From Mya arenaria (taxonomy: Eukaryota; Mollusca; Bivalvia; Myida; Myidae): DNA of 64,000 bases. The notes below the pieces were generated by a model, which was given only the letters and a program-made list of their open reading frames with translations, was not told where the DNA came from and made no database searches. Where the stretch lies: NCBI RefSeq assembly GCF_026914265.1, contig NC_069133.1, positions 43,796,417 through 43,860,416 on the forward strand, written 5' to 3'. This document shows positions 49,201 through 59,814 of this stretch, piece after piece (the stretch's first letter is position 1; the number at the start of each line of letters is the position of its first letter). The position numbers and the translations under genes were made by a program.

Positions 49201-52200
49201 TGACTCTACACTTATGAGACAAAATATAAAATAAATGTACCTATTCCCCTCTGCACCAATATTTCTCCATGATTTTTCTCTAGATTGTCAAACAGGTGGT
49301 TGATAGCTTCCTTGATAGTTGCCCCTAGCAACGACTGGTTCACATCTGTGTAAGATCTCCATGACAACGACATGTCAACAAGCAGTTTGAGGTACAATGG
49401 TTGACTACAATAGGCAAACTGGTCCAGAATCATATTTTTCTGTTTCTTCGATAAATGTCGGCTGTACTTTTTGTTCATCATTATAATGACATCAGAGGCA
49501 ACATCGTTTTGAAACTTATTCATTTCAATGAATCTTTCACTGAATGGAAAAACCTGTTGTAAGTTTCTGAAGCAGTCTGTTCTGTCAGTAACAAGAGAGA
49601 TCAGAAATGTGACATTCTTTGGAAGTTTTTGTGGCAGCCAGTTTAGCATGTGAGCATGGTCTGTCTGATTTAACTGATCTACAGAATCAAGGACAATGGT
49701 CAGAGGCTTTTCCATGACATCAATTTTCCATAACAGCGCTGCAAAGTACTTTGTGAGATATTGGTAATCTGCATCAAAATCTATGCCCGAGGGTCTTTGA
49801 ATTTTGTAGACCTGCCAAATTTGCTCACACAAGCCAAACAGAACCTCTCTTATGGCCGTAGACATTGTTGAGGTGCCGAGGAATCGAACCATGAAAACTG
49901 GATTCTTACTTGCATACCAAGACTGAGAAACCTCAGCCAATTTCGCCATCAATGCCGTTTTTCCAGATCCAGATTTGCCTACAACAATAACAGGCCTGCA
50001 GAATTCAGCATGTGGTTGTATTTTTAACTGCACAACCTTTGGATTAAAGGCTGGATCTGACTCTAGGTCACTAAACTTGTCACCAGCAACATACTTTGTG
50101 CCCATTCCTGCTAAAGATGCTGCAAGACCATCTTGCTCCATCTTAACCTGTTTCTGTTCTTCTTCGAAGTCATCCATCACACCATCATGATCATCATTTG
50201 TCTCTTCGACTCCATCACCACTTTCAACCTGAAAAATTTCTTGGGCCTTCTCTCGTACTTTCTGTATAAGGTCCTCACGGCCACAGAATGTTTCACATTT
50301 GGACCTGGCAAAGTGTAGATGGTGTACCACTTCCTCAAAGAGTGGCGTTCTGTGCCGAGCGGACAATGACTCTCTAAGGTCAAAGTCAATCAGTTTCTCC
50401 ATCGTGGCTAGAAAGTCTACACTAAACTGATGGAGGTAGCTGTAAAAGAGAAGGAAACGCTGTAAAAAATTACTGACTTCTTAAAAGTTACTAAAATTAT
50501 ATCTTTTTATTATGATAAATTCCTGTACTGATAATTGGAATAAAGATTGCTGCAAAGCAAACGCAAATGCTTATCTTTTGCTGTTGTTTTTCAGGTGAAC
50601 AAGGGGCATTTCTGTTATTTTTATAAGCCTGAGCTTTGGGCATTGCTATACATGTGCATATTGTTACTGGCAAAATGATTTTAATACTAACACCAAGGCT
50701 GTCAAAATACCTCTACTGTTTTCTTGGAAAATGAGACAGCAAAAAAGTTATAATTTAAAATTTACATTGTTCAAGCCATATATTCTTAAATGGCAAAATG
50801 AAGTCTCTCCTTAATTTCAAGTATCAGAATATGAGATCTCAGTTTAAATAAACTATGATTAGTATCTACTACTGCAAGAAAATCAAGGGGCTTAGTTCAG
50901 TAAGTTATTTTCTTGAGCAAAGAATACACAAGAATATAAATTGGCTTAATTCAGATAGATGTATTCTTGAGCAAGAAATACACAAATTGATCAAGGGCCT
51001 TATTCAGGTAGTTGTTTAGTGAAGCATACGAGAAGATAAAGGGGCTTTTAAGAAAACAAGATGATAAGGGGCATAATTCAGGTACAGGTAGTTATTTACT
51101 AGTGCAAAAATACACAGAGTGATCAACAGGGGTCTAATTCAGGACTAATTTCTTAGTGTAAAAATACACAAGATGGTCAAGGGGTCTAATTCAGGTTTTT
51201 TTTTGCAAGAAACAAGCAATATAATTTAGGTAGCTACGAGCAAAACTATCTTGATATCTTAGATTATCTTCCACATTTCTCACCTGACTTGGTCCTCGTT
51301 CCTTGTACCAACACCAACATTCTCATCCCAAGGTACGTTATAACGGACAAGTAGATCAGGGGGCATAACTCTGGGTATATGGTGGAGACGAACCTTCTCT
51401 CTCAACTCCTCCGCCTCTCTGTCAAGTTGTTTGTCCACGAGATCAGTAAAACGACCTAAAATAAAATGATGATTTTTAATTTTTTAGCTTTTCATAGGAA
51501 TATTATACTGCTCTTTTATCATAACTGAAAAAGGGGCATAACTCAACAATAACATATACCAGAGTTATGGACATTGCTACACATATGTGACTTTTCATTG
51601 TAAAGATGTGTACCAAGTTTCATGTGAATATCTTTAACGGTCTGTAAGTCAAGGCTTATATAAAAGCATCACATGATATAAACAGTCTGGTACTGGAATT
51701 TTTCCTTGAAAAAACTAACAAACTCCAATACAGAACTGGGCAGAGAAAGCCAACAATCCTATTTTTATTGGTCAAACAAGGGGCATAAACTCTCTGGCGA
51801 TATGTGAACTGAGTTTCCTTAAAATATATTGAAAGTCTTTTGTGTTGCTGACACTGAGGAAGATGCTGACCCTGAAGACAATGCTGATACTATGATGCTG
51901 ACACTGACAACTATGCTGACACCAATGACAATGCTCACTCTATAATGCTGAGTCTAATGAGAATGCTTACACTTAACAATGCTGACCCTGATGACGATGC
52001 TGACACTGACAATGATGCTAACTCTGTGAGGTTGACTCCGACAATGACACCAAGCATATCACAATACCTTGACTTTTTCTTCAAACACAGACAAGCTAAA
52101 ATTATAGAAAGCCCACAATACAAATCTCACCTGCTATGTAATCACTTATGTTGAGATCAGTCAGTGTTCTTACAAAGCAGATAACTCTGTTGTTCAGATT

Positions 52201-55200
52201 TTCAACATTCAGCAGCCCATGAAACACTTCATTCTCTGTCACTGAAACCACAGAAATATGCATATATTCTTTGGCTGTATGCAACACAGACCTGAAAGTC
52301 AATATATACTTATAAATGGAAAGATTATTTTATTATGTAAGATATTTTTTTTGTTACAATGATAACTAAAGAACAAGCCCTGATAGCGACAATTATAAAA
52401 CACAGATTTAAAATCGGCTATACATGAAAGTAACATTTGCCATTCTGATCATTCAAAAAGAGCTCTGTGTAGGGATCAAACCCAGAACCCACTGAATGAT
52501 CTATAATCTGATACATCAACCACTCCACCATCACCACCGACATGAAATGCTACCTTCAATATGATCTCTTTCTTTGGCACATTCCAAAAGAGCCATATAT
52601 AGTAACACATTTTATACAAACTTTGTTAATCACACGGTCACCAGTTACCAATCTCATATCCAACATACCAACCAATACAGAAACATTGTCAATCGCTGAA
52701 AGATAATATAATCTAGCTTTAAACCTTTATGAATGTAAATATAGATTCCCTCACTTCCCAAAACAGGACTTAGGACCAGCTTTATTCAATCAACATTCAG
52801 ATGAAACATAATTTACCAAAATGCTTATTTACCCGACTGGAAATATTTATGTTTTTCTCTTTCACTCAGTTTGCCCTCCTTGTGAACAGCCGTGGCAGAT
52901 TGTCGGAGAAGGGCTGTTAGTTTGTCCACTGTAGACCACCACTCTCGCTGAGCCTGAAAGCATGACAACAGAATGTTGAAATATCACACTTTTTTGGTAG
53001 ACATCACTAAGATATTGTAACAATTTGGTGTCGAAACATTATACTTAGAAATATCACACTTTGTTATACCTATCACAACGGGGAGTTGAAAAGTCACACT
53101 AATTTTAAATAACTATCACAACATAGTGTTGAATTATCTAACAAATATTGATATATCACAACAGACTTTTGAAATATCACAAAATTAAGATACATCACAA
53201 CAGGACGTTGAAATATCACAATAATTGGATAGATATCTCAAAAGGGTTCATTCTTTTGATGTAAACTTGTTTACGGTATGTTATAATTAGGATAAAAGTA
53301 ACAAAGCATTAAGTTTTGTTCAAACATTGAGATCTTAAGACATTAATGTGTTCCTAAATTTCTAAATCTTATATATAATACATTCTTAAATGATATGATT
53401 AAATCTCATGAAGGCCATTAATATTGTATATATTTCTATATATATTTTTAGAAACAAGCTGAACACTAACATTTTGCCTCTGTGTCGCATTAGCAGGGGT
53501 CATGTCAAAGTAATGTGGGAACTGGGAGCTGATTGGCTGAAGGCTGTAGACCGTGGGCTCTTTATTGTAGTCACATTTGTACCAAGTCAGCAATAGCGAG
53601 GTGTCGTGGCCAAGTTTCATGGCCATGTTCTTAAGAAGCTTGAACTCTGCTGCCTCGATTTCTGACGGGATGGGTCGAAATCCATATTTGTCTCCAAGGA
53701 ATGTCTGAAAAAAAAATCATATAAGAAATAAGAATTATTATGAGATATCATTTTATTTTTTCAACTTTCCCCAGTAAAGCATATGCCAGCACTTGTCTCA
53801 TTCTCTCAGTTAATCAATGGGCTTAACATCAGGGACAAATATCTGAGCTAGAGCTATGAGACTTACTACAAAACTGTGGATATTGTTTTGGTTAGGCTTT
53901 AAAGAAAATAATTGATTGTTTCCACTAACTTGACCAACCCTATTTTTCGTACATTTTTTTGCCTAAGTGAGGATTTTTTTGCATCATTTCCTAAAAAATG
54001 AGCATTTTTTGAGTGAACATGTTAAAATTTCACAGTTTATAGTTCCTTGTTTCCACAAACATCTCAAAAATAGGGTACCTACCTCCCTTCTTTTTTTGGT
54101 TAGTAGAAACAAAGATTATTTTTTTGGCCTTAGCATGTGACCCTAGTTCATGTTAATATCTGTACAGTTATGGCCAACATTTTTGCCTGCTACCAATACT
54201 AATGGTACCTCCAAGGCTACCCATTACAATACCTAAACCTGCTTTCTTTCAATAACAGGTAAATTATGACTGAACTTACCGGTATATCAAAACCGTGTGA
54301 ATCCATCACACTCTCAATTAACAGTCATTGAAATAATTCCTTTGGATGAACAAGCCCCAAGGCATATACTAGTGCTTGGCAGTACATTTTTGAACAAACC
54401 CTGCTGTATAAAACCCAGAATTTGAGTAAGCCCGAAAAGCATTTTACAAATGCAGGGCTTACAGGCATGTGGTAATTTAGACCACTGTATTGATATCTAA
54501 ATTGACAATACCGACCACAAAGTTGGGTCCCCTTGACACCCTCTGGCAGTTGGTTATCTCATGAAGACACAGTTCGGTGGTTCGGTGATCATCGGTTGCA
54601 TCTTCGCGGACACCCCACCGCATGTCAGCTATCTAAACATGGCAAAACAGATTTGGTTTGATATACTAAAACAATTTTACAATGATAATGAAGACAGCTG
54701 AAATGCTTAAGATACCAGTACAAATAATGTAGAGTTGTCTGAAATAATAAATGTATACTTAAAGGGGCACAATATAAGTTGATGCATTTTTGTTTTTAAA
54801 TTGAATGCACTATTTTGTAACTTATGTTTAACTTAATTGAACTTAATGATCAAAACAAAATAATAAGTTTTCTCTATACAAAAAACTTACCGGTAGGTTT
54901 ATGTAAATATTTGGGATTGGTTCTTACTTGAAAGTCTAGGCCTCTCTCTTGGCAAAACTTCCGGAGAATAGGTACAGCATGCTTCATCACCCAGTTTCTT
55001 TCCATCTGAAAATCTGTTCAGGAAAAAAGGGAAACTTAACACAAAGTATTCAACTAGTGATCTCACTATCACTATTTTTTATGGACACTGAACTAACTGT
55101 AATGTAAATTTTCAACTTACTAAACTTCAAAAGAGTTTTTTATGCAAAAGAAAAAAACATAAGGTAATCAGAAACTACTTTTTGGTAGTGACAGGTAGTT

Positions 55201-55567
55201 TTAAGTCTGAAGACAAAATTCAGCAAACACAATTTTAAACTTTGATCTAACAAAATCAATCGGAATATTATCAGCAAACTTAATTGTCAAGACTGTCACA
55301 ATTCAAATGAATATTTGGACAGCATATATATGTAATGTGTACTTTTTTCACAATGTTAGTATATATACCTGTGAATGTGGAACTAAGAAACACCCTGACA
55401 ACTGTGGACTCCAGTTCTGGCAGATTTGCCAGTGTACCAGAGAACACTCTCTCTGTGATGTCTGGCTCCATCTTATAGAATGAAAACCAACTCAGCCGTT
55501 ATGTTTCAAACTTCTTCATACATTCTTATGCTGTTGAAGAATGTGTCCATAGCCAGTCACCATTTAC
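27897..55567 (-). CDS. NWD1-like: NACHT and WD-repeat (NWD-family) protein, gene A, complete CDS
   Basis: A STAND-type NTPase, predicted to bind ATP or GTP and oligomerise as a sensor or scaffold; its partner is unknown. Coding exons in order: 55369-55471, 54928-55013, 54516-54632, 53471-53704, 52833-52953, 52131-52241, 51284-51455, 49241-50439, 48482-48552, 46246-46482, 45416-45892, 44514-44697, 43043-43232, 42068-42243, 41076-41560, 39875-39995, 35839-35972, 34382-34569, 31941-32125, 30558-30680, 29541-29611, 28739-29055, 27897-28272. All phases join; total 5,478 nt, 1,825 aa (human NWD1/NWD2 about 1,560-1,740). Domains: DUF4062-like start (VRVFLSSTFTDF near 25; DMRWGVREDATDDH near 65); NACHT with Walker A GKSGSGKT (about 469) and Walker B LTIVLD (about 561); winged/helical part with LSEMELEDLL; WD40 half from about 1030; C-terminal SCVVM. 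NWD1 versus NWD2 orthology is unresolved. The 71 nt exon 21 is the least certain but is needed for phase. Introns hold five minisatellites. Confidence 0.93.
31010..31915. repeat. 75 bp minisatellite, ~12 copies, in intron 19 of gene A
   Basis: TTCAGAACACTTAACGTAAG recurs exactly every 75 bp from 31021 to about 31770. Each unit is made of two related half-units (the second starts CGAACAATTAATGTAAG). The array ends about 25 bp from the donor of exon 19 (31941). As 75 is divisible by 3, one frame stays open across copies, giving a spurious 103-codon ORF. Confidence 0.95.
32177..32250 (-). pseudogene. Decayed partial copy of exon 19 (gene A)
   Basis: On the minus strand a TTTTTTTAG acceptor-like tract precedes TCAGGATGGAGTG and GTCAGTACAGAAGGTGG, matching the 5' part of exon 19 (TCAGGAGAGAGTG, GTTGGTACAGAAAGTGG). 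The frame is open but there is no donor at the matching place. It lies just upstream of the true exon in transcript sense. Confidence 0.6.
32478..34060 (+). repeat. Composite bivalve-type dispersed repeat in intron 18
   Basis: Begins with AAGAGGGCCATGATGGCCC. It carries repeated AAGGTCA...CAAATTTCATTGCTG blocks, and from 33540 a ~155 bp unit in about three copies (AGAGTTATGG, TGCACTT..TCC, AAGTCAATACTTCAAAGAC). It ends with ACATAAACACGTACGC and a CCCCTTCACCTTTTGGCGGG tail. Open frames within are artefacts. Confidence 0.65.
34113..34335 (-). pseudogene. Two tandem decayed copies of the 3' half of exon 18
   Basis: Segments near 34113-34190 and 34250-34335 both resemble the end of exon 18 (34382-34569). 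In the shared frame the true exon ends VKPQTTTLALNR; the copies read VVKPQTTTLALNR and VVNPQTTNLAVKR, each followed by a GT. No upstream acceptor gives the right phase, so they are probably pseudo-exons. Alternative use cannot be excluded. Confidence 0.6.
34970..35250. repeat. 19 bp minisatellite, ~14 copies (intron 17)
   Basis: Unit TCATCCGTCCTACAGTCTT with TATATCC and TCATCTG variants. The sense strand of gene A reads AAGACTGTAGGACGGATGA. Confidence 0.9.
35480..35830. repeat. ~40-44 bp minisatellite, ~8 copies (intron 17)
   Basis: Repeated GCCCTTGACATTCATTTTTT plus CATTCAAGACTTAG, with length differences in the T run. It ends only a few bases from the donor of exon 17 (35839). Confidence 0.9.
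36195..36280 (-). repeat. tRNA-like SINE head (intron 16)
   Basis: On the minus strand: GGGCGAGTGGTTTG (A-box-like), then 40 bp later TTTGGTTCGCTCCCC (B-box-like). The body was not delimited. Confidence 0.4.
36508..36770. mobile_element. MITE, second copy of the CTGGCCCCAATTT family
   Basis: Starts TCAGGCCCCATTTTCTCG and ends CGAGAAATTGGAGCCTGA. The interior matches 5089-5346 in the opposite orientation (TAGGAATTATG, TTGAAATAAGCTACTTAAG). Confidence 0.7.
37351..38808. repeat. 77 bp minisatellite, 19 near-identical copies (intron 16)
   Basis: TGCCCATTAAAGAGCAG begins a unit every 77 bp from 37351 to 38737 (18 x 77 exactly). Copies differ mainly at one position (ACATGTGC or ACGTGTGC). One copy has a 1 bp loss near 37690, balanced by an insertion near 37645. 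The last copy decays after GGGCATTGTTAAC. Each unit contains ATTGTTAACTTAAC. Confidence 0.97.
39185..39258. repeat. Perfect-type hairpin (intron 16)
   Basis: TACTCCGCTCCAGATTATG and CATAATCTTGAGCGGAGTTA are inverted around a short AAATAAAA loop. The arms are about 28 bp with one or two mismatches. Confidence 0.8.
40668..40765 (+). repeat. tRNA-Leu/Ser-like sequence (SINE head or pseudo-tRNA)
   Basis: GGCTGAGTGGTCGCG (A box) and TTGTTCAAATCCACGC (B box) are separated as in a long-variable-arm tRNA. The acceptor stem pairs only partly, so a working tRNA is unlikely. Confidence 0.4.
42320..42700 (+). repeat. Dispersed bivalve-type repeat (intron 13)
   Basis: Starts with CCAGAGTTATGGCCCTTGC and ends with CTCCTTATTCTTCGATTAGTC, the same terminal motif as at 26980-27010. 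Confidence 0.5.
42705..42955 (+). repeat. tRNA-headed SINE (intron 13)
   Basis: The head has TTAGCACAATGGTTAGCGC (A box) and GGATTTGATTCCC (B box). The body GGTCACCAAGCCGGACAAG...CACAACACAAGACCACAC... matches 15665-15820. The tail is AAAATATATAATG. Confidence 0.75.
44965..45122. repeat. Long hairpin, ~70 bp arms (intron 11)
   Basis: Left arm ATGACATTATAAGGACC...GTCAGCCCCCGAAGGTG, right arm CACCTTCGGGGGTTGAC...GTCCTTATAATGTCAT, with outer ACACACCACT / AGTGGTGTGT. The loop is about 17 bp. Confidence 0.85.
45245..45352. repeat. Palindromic TGACGTCA-rich segment (intron 11)
   Basis: GACGTCAGCGGTCCATTTTAT and AATGGACCGCTGACGTCA are inverted across GGTCCGGACCGGCC, preceded by a variant GACGTTAGCGGTCCATA. 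It is probably part of the same element family as the hairpin just upstream. Confidence 0.65.
46640..48390. repeat. Minisatellite of 5' splice-site-like units (intron 9)
   Basis: 46640-47200 is built of ~18-20 bp units (CATCATATTTCCCACTAA). 47200-48060 is a 41 bp unit (CACTTACCGTACATAATAC, then TTGCCACTTACATCATA). The rest is mixed. Gene A is transcribed from the other strand, where the motif is GTAAGTG; I count about 59 copies, many as ACGGTAAGTG. Open frames across it are artefacts. Confidence 0.95.
48553..49240 (-). other. Intron 8 of gene A
   Basis: AT-rich, no repeat or exon recognised. Confidence 0.5.
49241..50439 (-). CDS. Gene A exon 8: NACHT NTPase core
   Basis: The largest exon (1,199 nt, phase 2 in, phase 1 out) carries the whole nucleotide-binding core. 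In order: linker with CGREDLIQKVREKA; an acidic low-complexity stretch (EETNDDHDGVMDDFEEEQ); PVIVVGKSGSGKTALMAKL (Walker A); FLGTSTMSTAIREVL; KPLTIVLDSVDQLNQ (Walker B); LPKNVTFLISLVTDR (sensor-like strand); and the helical segment YLKLLVDMSLSWRSYTDV. The FLGTS...R and LVDM/WRS features are those I associate with the NWD branch of NACHT proteins. The key Walker residues are intact, so nucleotide binding is expected. The acceptor is TTTTACAG; the donor is AATAG/GTACAT. Confidence 0.95.
51530..52030 (+). repeat. Dispersed repeat with GATGCTGACNCTGA array (intron 6)
   Basis: Begins with GGGGCATAACTC and CCAGAGTTATGGACATTGC, a bivalve-type repeat, and runs from 51850 into an irregular array of GATGCTGACACTGA-like units. 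The short open frames on both strands here are repeat artefacts. Confidence 0.6.
52440..52535 (-). repeat. tRNA-like SINE head (intron 5)
   Basis: On the minus strand: GGTGGAGTGGTTGATG (A-box-like) and GGGTTTGATCCCTAC (B box). The copy is short and degenerate. Confidence 0.45.
55369..55567 (-). CDS. Gene A first coding exon with 5'UTR and uORF
   Basis: The exon starts after a TTTTATTATTGTAG acceptor (55567). It has 96 nt of 5'UTR, then the ATG at 55471, and ends at CACAG/GTATAT. Within the UTR a 15-codon uORF (55516-55563) starts 4 nt into the exon and ends 45 nt before the main ATG. The acceptor, the uORF start and most of the UTR are repeated in gene B. An upstream untranslated exon is implied but was not found. 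Confidence 0.85.
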
Positions 55568-56225
55568 CTACAATAATAAAAGTCAATAGTGTGATTTAAA
55601 ATTTAAATTTCCTAAGTTGACAAATGGACATAATTTATAGTGGTTACTCTTTGAATTCAGTTCAATACCAGCCATAAGAAAGAAAAAATATATGAGTAAC
55701 TCAGAGATTAAATATTTTCTGCAGTACTGGAACTTTGGTTATGTCCATCCTAAATTTGGTTGCATTAGAAAAAAACAATCTCAACATTTTGCTGTATCAT
55801 TTAAGATGATCTACAAAAAACTACAGTGTGATATTTTTTATGAGAAGTATGCGTATCAAACCTTATTTTGCATACGAAATCGCATGACATGCTATTAAAT
55901 GTGATAAAACAGTATTATTATGATTTTGTTTACCTTGGAATCCAAATTGATTTTTTTGTTGTGAAAACTGCAAAAATAAATCCAAAATATTCCCGTTACG
56001 TTTTTCTAATACATGCTTTATATTTTGTGCTGAAAAGAATTCTTAACATTCTTATTTTAGAGTTTCTGGTTATTTTTCTTTGACTTATTTTAAAAGAATT
56101 GTTTTTTTGAAAACATCGGTTGTAAATGTAAACAAGACTCAAACATTGGTATTTTTTTAATCCGACCGTCCCAGGTTTTACTGAACTTTCTCGGCTGTAT
56201 ACTGGCATTTTAATTAGCTCAGCGA

Positions 56226-56760
56226 TTGGTGGTGTACTTTTAACCGTGAATATCGCTCTTGATGTTTCATCAGTTACTATTCTTGCATACCGGACGTGTG
56301 TTTCTGGTCATGTGACCAGTGCTGGAAAAACCCATCTTACATACCCCCACTTCTTATTTCATTTATTGTATGGTTTATGAAAAATATATTATGCCATTTG
56401 AATACAGCGCAATCAAATATATATCTGTTTGCCAGACTTTTAATTAAAATTGAAAATAAATTATCGTTTAAAACGCTATTTTTAGTTATTCAAAATTACT
56501 GCGCTCTATGACGTCAGTAAACAACGTCGCACGCGCTTTTTGGTGTAATTGTACAAAAGTTCGTTTTCAACGTCATTTTTTCCACAATTTGGTAAATTTA
56601 GATATGCAAGAAAAAATATCAATCATGTGTTTCCAGTACGGATGGAAAAATCCGACCCTCGGGCACGTTGCGTGACCAGTAACTCGGCAAGCCTCGTTAC
56701 CGGCTTACGCACGTGCCCTCGGGTCGGATTTTTATATCCGTACCGGAAACACATGATAGA
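56226..56760. repeat. Dispersed repeat with internal hairpin (spacer)
   Basis: 56290-56520 is the inverse of 5716-6010. The right half holds a GC-rich hairpin: AAAATCCGACCCTCGGGCACG and CGTGCCCTCGGGTCGGATTT around 56640-56745. It ends CGTACCGGAAACACATGATAG, as the copy at 6030 does. Confidence 0.65.
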
Positions 56761-56769
56761 TACTTATAA

Positions 56770-57534
56770 TGAATCGAACTGAATAATTAGTTTCTGACGA
56801 AATCTGTTCCGTTTGCCTGTTTCTTCTGCCCCGGTCTGCTGCACCACGGGTAAGGAATCCAATCGAATTGGTAAATAAAAAAGGATTTGTTTAAACGTCC
56901 TCTTTTCAATATAAAATAAATGTTGATCCATATATTGAGTTTTTTTTCCAACAAAATTCCCTATTAAAGTCAAAAACGGATAAAACTCAAAGTAGAGGAA
57001 ATAAGGTATAGTTCATCCATTTAAAATCGTTTCATCAATTCTGACTGATAGAAGGAAAAACGTTTGTTGTCAACAATGATATATGATTTTATGTTAAAAT
57101 GTCCAGGCATTAGTACACTGGAAATGCAATATATGCTGCCAAATTTGTAGTGTAGAAATACTGTCTAAAACCTTTGTATTAAATGTTTGCGTTATGTTTC
57201 CAGTCTTTTTTCGACGGTAATTTCTGCCTCTATTTGATATATAAACCAATCAAAATTTCTTTGATTATCGAAACTTCCAGGATATCTATGTTTGGAATAT
57301 TTAACAATAACCCTATGCATTAATGTTTATATATGTTAAATACCCGTATTTTAATTATCAGAGCTTTTCAAGTGTTGTTAAAATGTTTAATAACAATCGA
57401 GAAAATCAGATAATAAAAACTCTTTTGCTTTTATCGTGTGTGGTGGAACGCATGTTGTGTTCTACGGAGATTCAAGTTACATTAAGTGTGGACACAGACA
57501 CTATTTCGTCGGCAACCCATGTACACTGTTCTTA
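56770..57534. other. Spacer, no feature recognised
   Basis: AT-rich sequence between repeats; no supported exon. Confidence 0.4.
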
Positions 57535-58755
57535 CCTATGACCAGTTCTTGAATACGCCTCAATAGTCTGGGATAATTGTTCAATATATGAAATGGAAAC
57601 ATTAGAAAGACTCCATAACGAAGCTGCACGAATTGTAACCGGACACACACGTTTAGTGTCAATCGCTTGACCTAATAAGGAAGTATGATAGGTTTCATTG
57701 TCTGACGGAAGAGAAATGCAAAAGTTAATTTTAGTATACAAGCATTCTCACCGTGAATTGCCTACGCACTTAACAGAACCTTTTCAACCTATCATGAACG
57801 ATTCTAATCCTAATACTTTGAGAAACAATGAAAATTTTGTAACAATGATTTGACGTAAAGAAATATACAAATAGCCAACGTCACCCTCGTCCTTGTTATT
57901 ATGAAATTCGCTTGATATTATTATAAGGCAATCACTAACTCTTTCGAGCTTCAAACGAAAGTTAAAAAATAAATTCAAACAAACCGCTGTGCCGTTTTTT
58001 ATCTTTGCGGGGAAAGTCGTTTTTCTGTATATCATGCGAGACTAAGAAACAACTAAGAAGAAATTACCATCCCCGCGGCCCAGTGGTTAAGGCGTCCGCC
58101 TACGGAGCGGGAGGTCGTGGATTCGATTCCTGGCCGCGTCATACCGAAAGACATTAAAAGTTGGTACAAGTAGCTCCCTTGCCTGGCGCTTGGTATTTAA
58201 AGGGTAGTGCTTTGAAAAGTGGTGTACTCAGTACTGATTTAATCCAGGAAAGTTGTACCCAGTGTATCGGTGCTTTACACCGAGCACGTAAAAGAATCAA
58301 GGGCTCTCTTTGAAACAGAGCTAGGGTATCGCACCCGGACTTCCTTGCATCCCAACACTATCTCTTCCACGTGCTGGCTCTTCAGCAAAAACAAAGGACC
58401 CCGTTGAAAATAAGTGTTTGCACTTTCACGGGTAATCCTTGACCGCAAGGTCTAAAGAAATACATACATACATACAAATGTAGTGATTAAAATTCCGACT
58501 TGTTTTACAATCACGTTGGAGACTCGCCGTTATGTACACATTGTTAAGTGATCGAACATGTTGAACATTTCTTCTTTCGCTGTGCACTATTTATTCACAG
58601 AGCAAGGAATAACTCTTTTTAGAACCACAATACAATTCCACCCATTTAGCTCTTCTAAATCACATTTCGGTCTTATTAGCTTTTCCGACGATTTAAATGT
58701 CTGTTTCTTCAGAGAAGTTCAATGATTCATAAAAAATACCAATCGTTTAAAGTAA
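57535..58755 (+). pseudogene. Non-LTR retrotransposon RT C-terminal relic (+)
   Basis: The frames together read a typical C-terminal end of a LINE-type polymerase: RPVLEYASIVWDNC, LERLHNEAARIVTGHTR, HRELPTHLTEPFQP, then SLSSFKRKL, and after an inserted SINE HVEHFFFRCALF...RARNNSF and DDLNVCFFREVQ near the end (about 58690-58730). At least two stops and several frameshifts interrupt it, and the catalytic part is missing. The SINE at 58069-58485 split it. Clade not determined. Confidence 0.75.
58069..58485 (+). repeat. Full-length SINE family A inside a dead LINE
   Basis: Head: GCGGCCCAGTGGTTAAGGCG (A box) and GTGGATTCGATTCC (B box). Body GGTACAAGTAGCTCCC, GGTGTACTCAGTACTG, GTGTATCGGTGCTTTACACC, GCACTTTCACGGGTAATCC. 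The 3' end is an (ACAT)n tail. It is collinear with 12290-12706. No clear target duplication. Confidence 0.88.
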
Positions 58756-59179
58756 ACAGTTGCCTTAGTCAATACCTCTCTTTTCTTTTAATAATTCCTT
58801 TTCTCACATCTTTAACTTAAAATACATTACATGTTGAATAGATAAGCAGATAAACAATAAACTTTGATATTAACATTACTATCTGACTTTAAAAAAAACA
58901 CCTTTGCTTGGTAACTAATTTGATGCCTTGGGAGGGGGCCGTAACCGATGTTGGTATAACCCCTGGGCCAATCACTTTGCATGTTTAGTAATTAATTATT
59001 TTTTTCAAATTCTATGTAAACCTGTTTAGGTTGTATTGATTGTCACATTGCATTTGCATTCATGCAATAAACTTTTATTAAATAAATACACTCATATCTC
59101 ATCACATAAGTACTCGGCGAAAAATCTAGAGAGCGATATACTGAAAACGTAACGGAAACTATTTGGACATTTAAAGTGT

Positions 59180-59265
59180 TTCGTTCAGGAGACTTTTCGC
59201 ATTCGGAACTCCTCGGCCATTTTTTCAAAAACGTTTGGCCGAGGAGCTCCGAATGGACTTTTCGC
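59180..59265. repeat. Hairpin GCATTCGGAACTCCTCGGCC
   Basis: GCATTCGGAACTCCTCGGCC and GGCCGAGGAGCTCCGAATG are inverted around a 19 bp loop. It is a short foldback with no clear host element. Confidence 0.75.
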
Positions 59266-59814
59266 TAATGCAATTTTCACGAGACAACATTTCCAGTTTC
59301 ACAAATATAATAAATAACCAAGGTAAACAAATCATTAAATTGCAATTAAATACAATGTTGTCACATGTCATGCAATTTTGTTTTCTTAAGCAGGTCTGAT
59401 TCTCAAAAATACTGAACTATAAATACAGTTTGTCTTTAACTATTTCTATTTCTTGAGAAATATTTATTTTTTTGACCAATTTTTTCCTAAGAAATGAATT
59501 AAATTTAAGTAGTATAAAAATAACAAGTCATGTTTCTCTGAAGAAAAATCACTCACTTTGAAGTTAAGAACGTAAGGCTAGAAGTCTAAGATCTAATCCA
59601 GCAGAAAATATACTAATCTGTGATATTTATGTACAGTATTATTTCTTTCTACCTACCTACCTTGTGTCTACCTTGTGTCTTCTAGGGAAATGTTTAGCCC
59701 TTTAGGCTAGTTGATCCCTTTAGACTACTTCTATGCAAATCTCCACTCCGATCTGATTTTGTTTATCAATGAAAATATTGAAATTTACTCCAGTCTGATT
59801 GTTTGCTGATGAAA

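Noticed and set aside
55996..56511. Several 70-codon frames in the spacer
   Set aside because: AT-rich, overlapping on both strands and inside a dispersed repeat.
58081..58145. Functional tRNA gene
   Set aside because: A and B boxes are present, but the fold is incomplete and the same sequence heads a multi-copy SINE.
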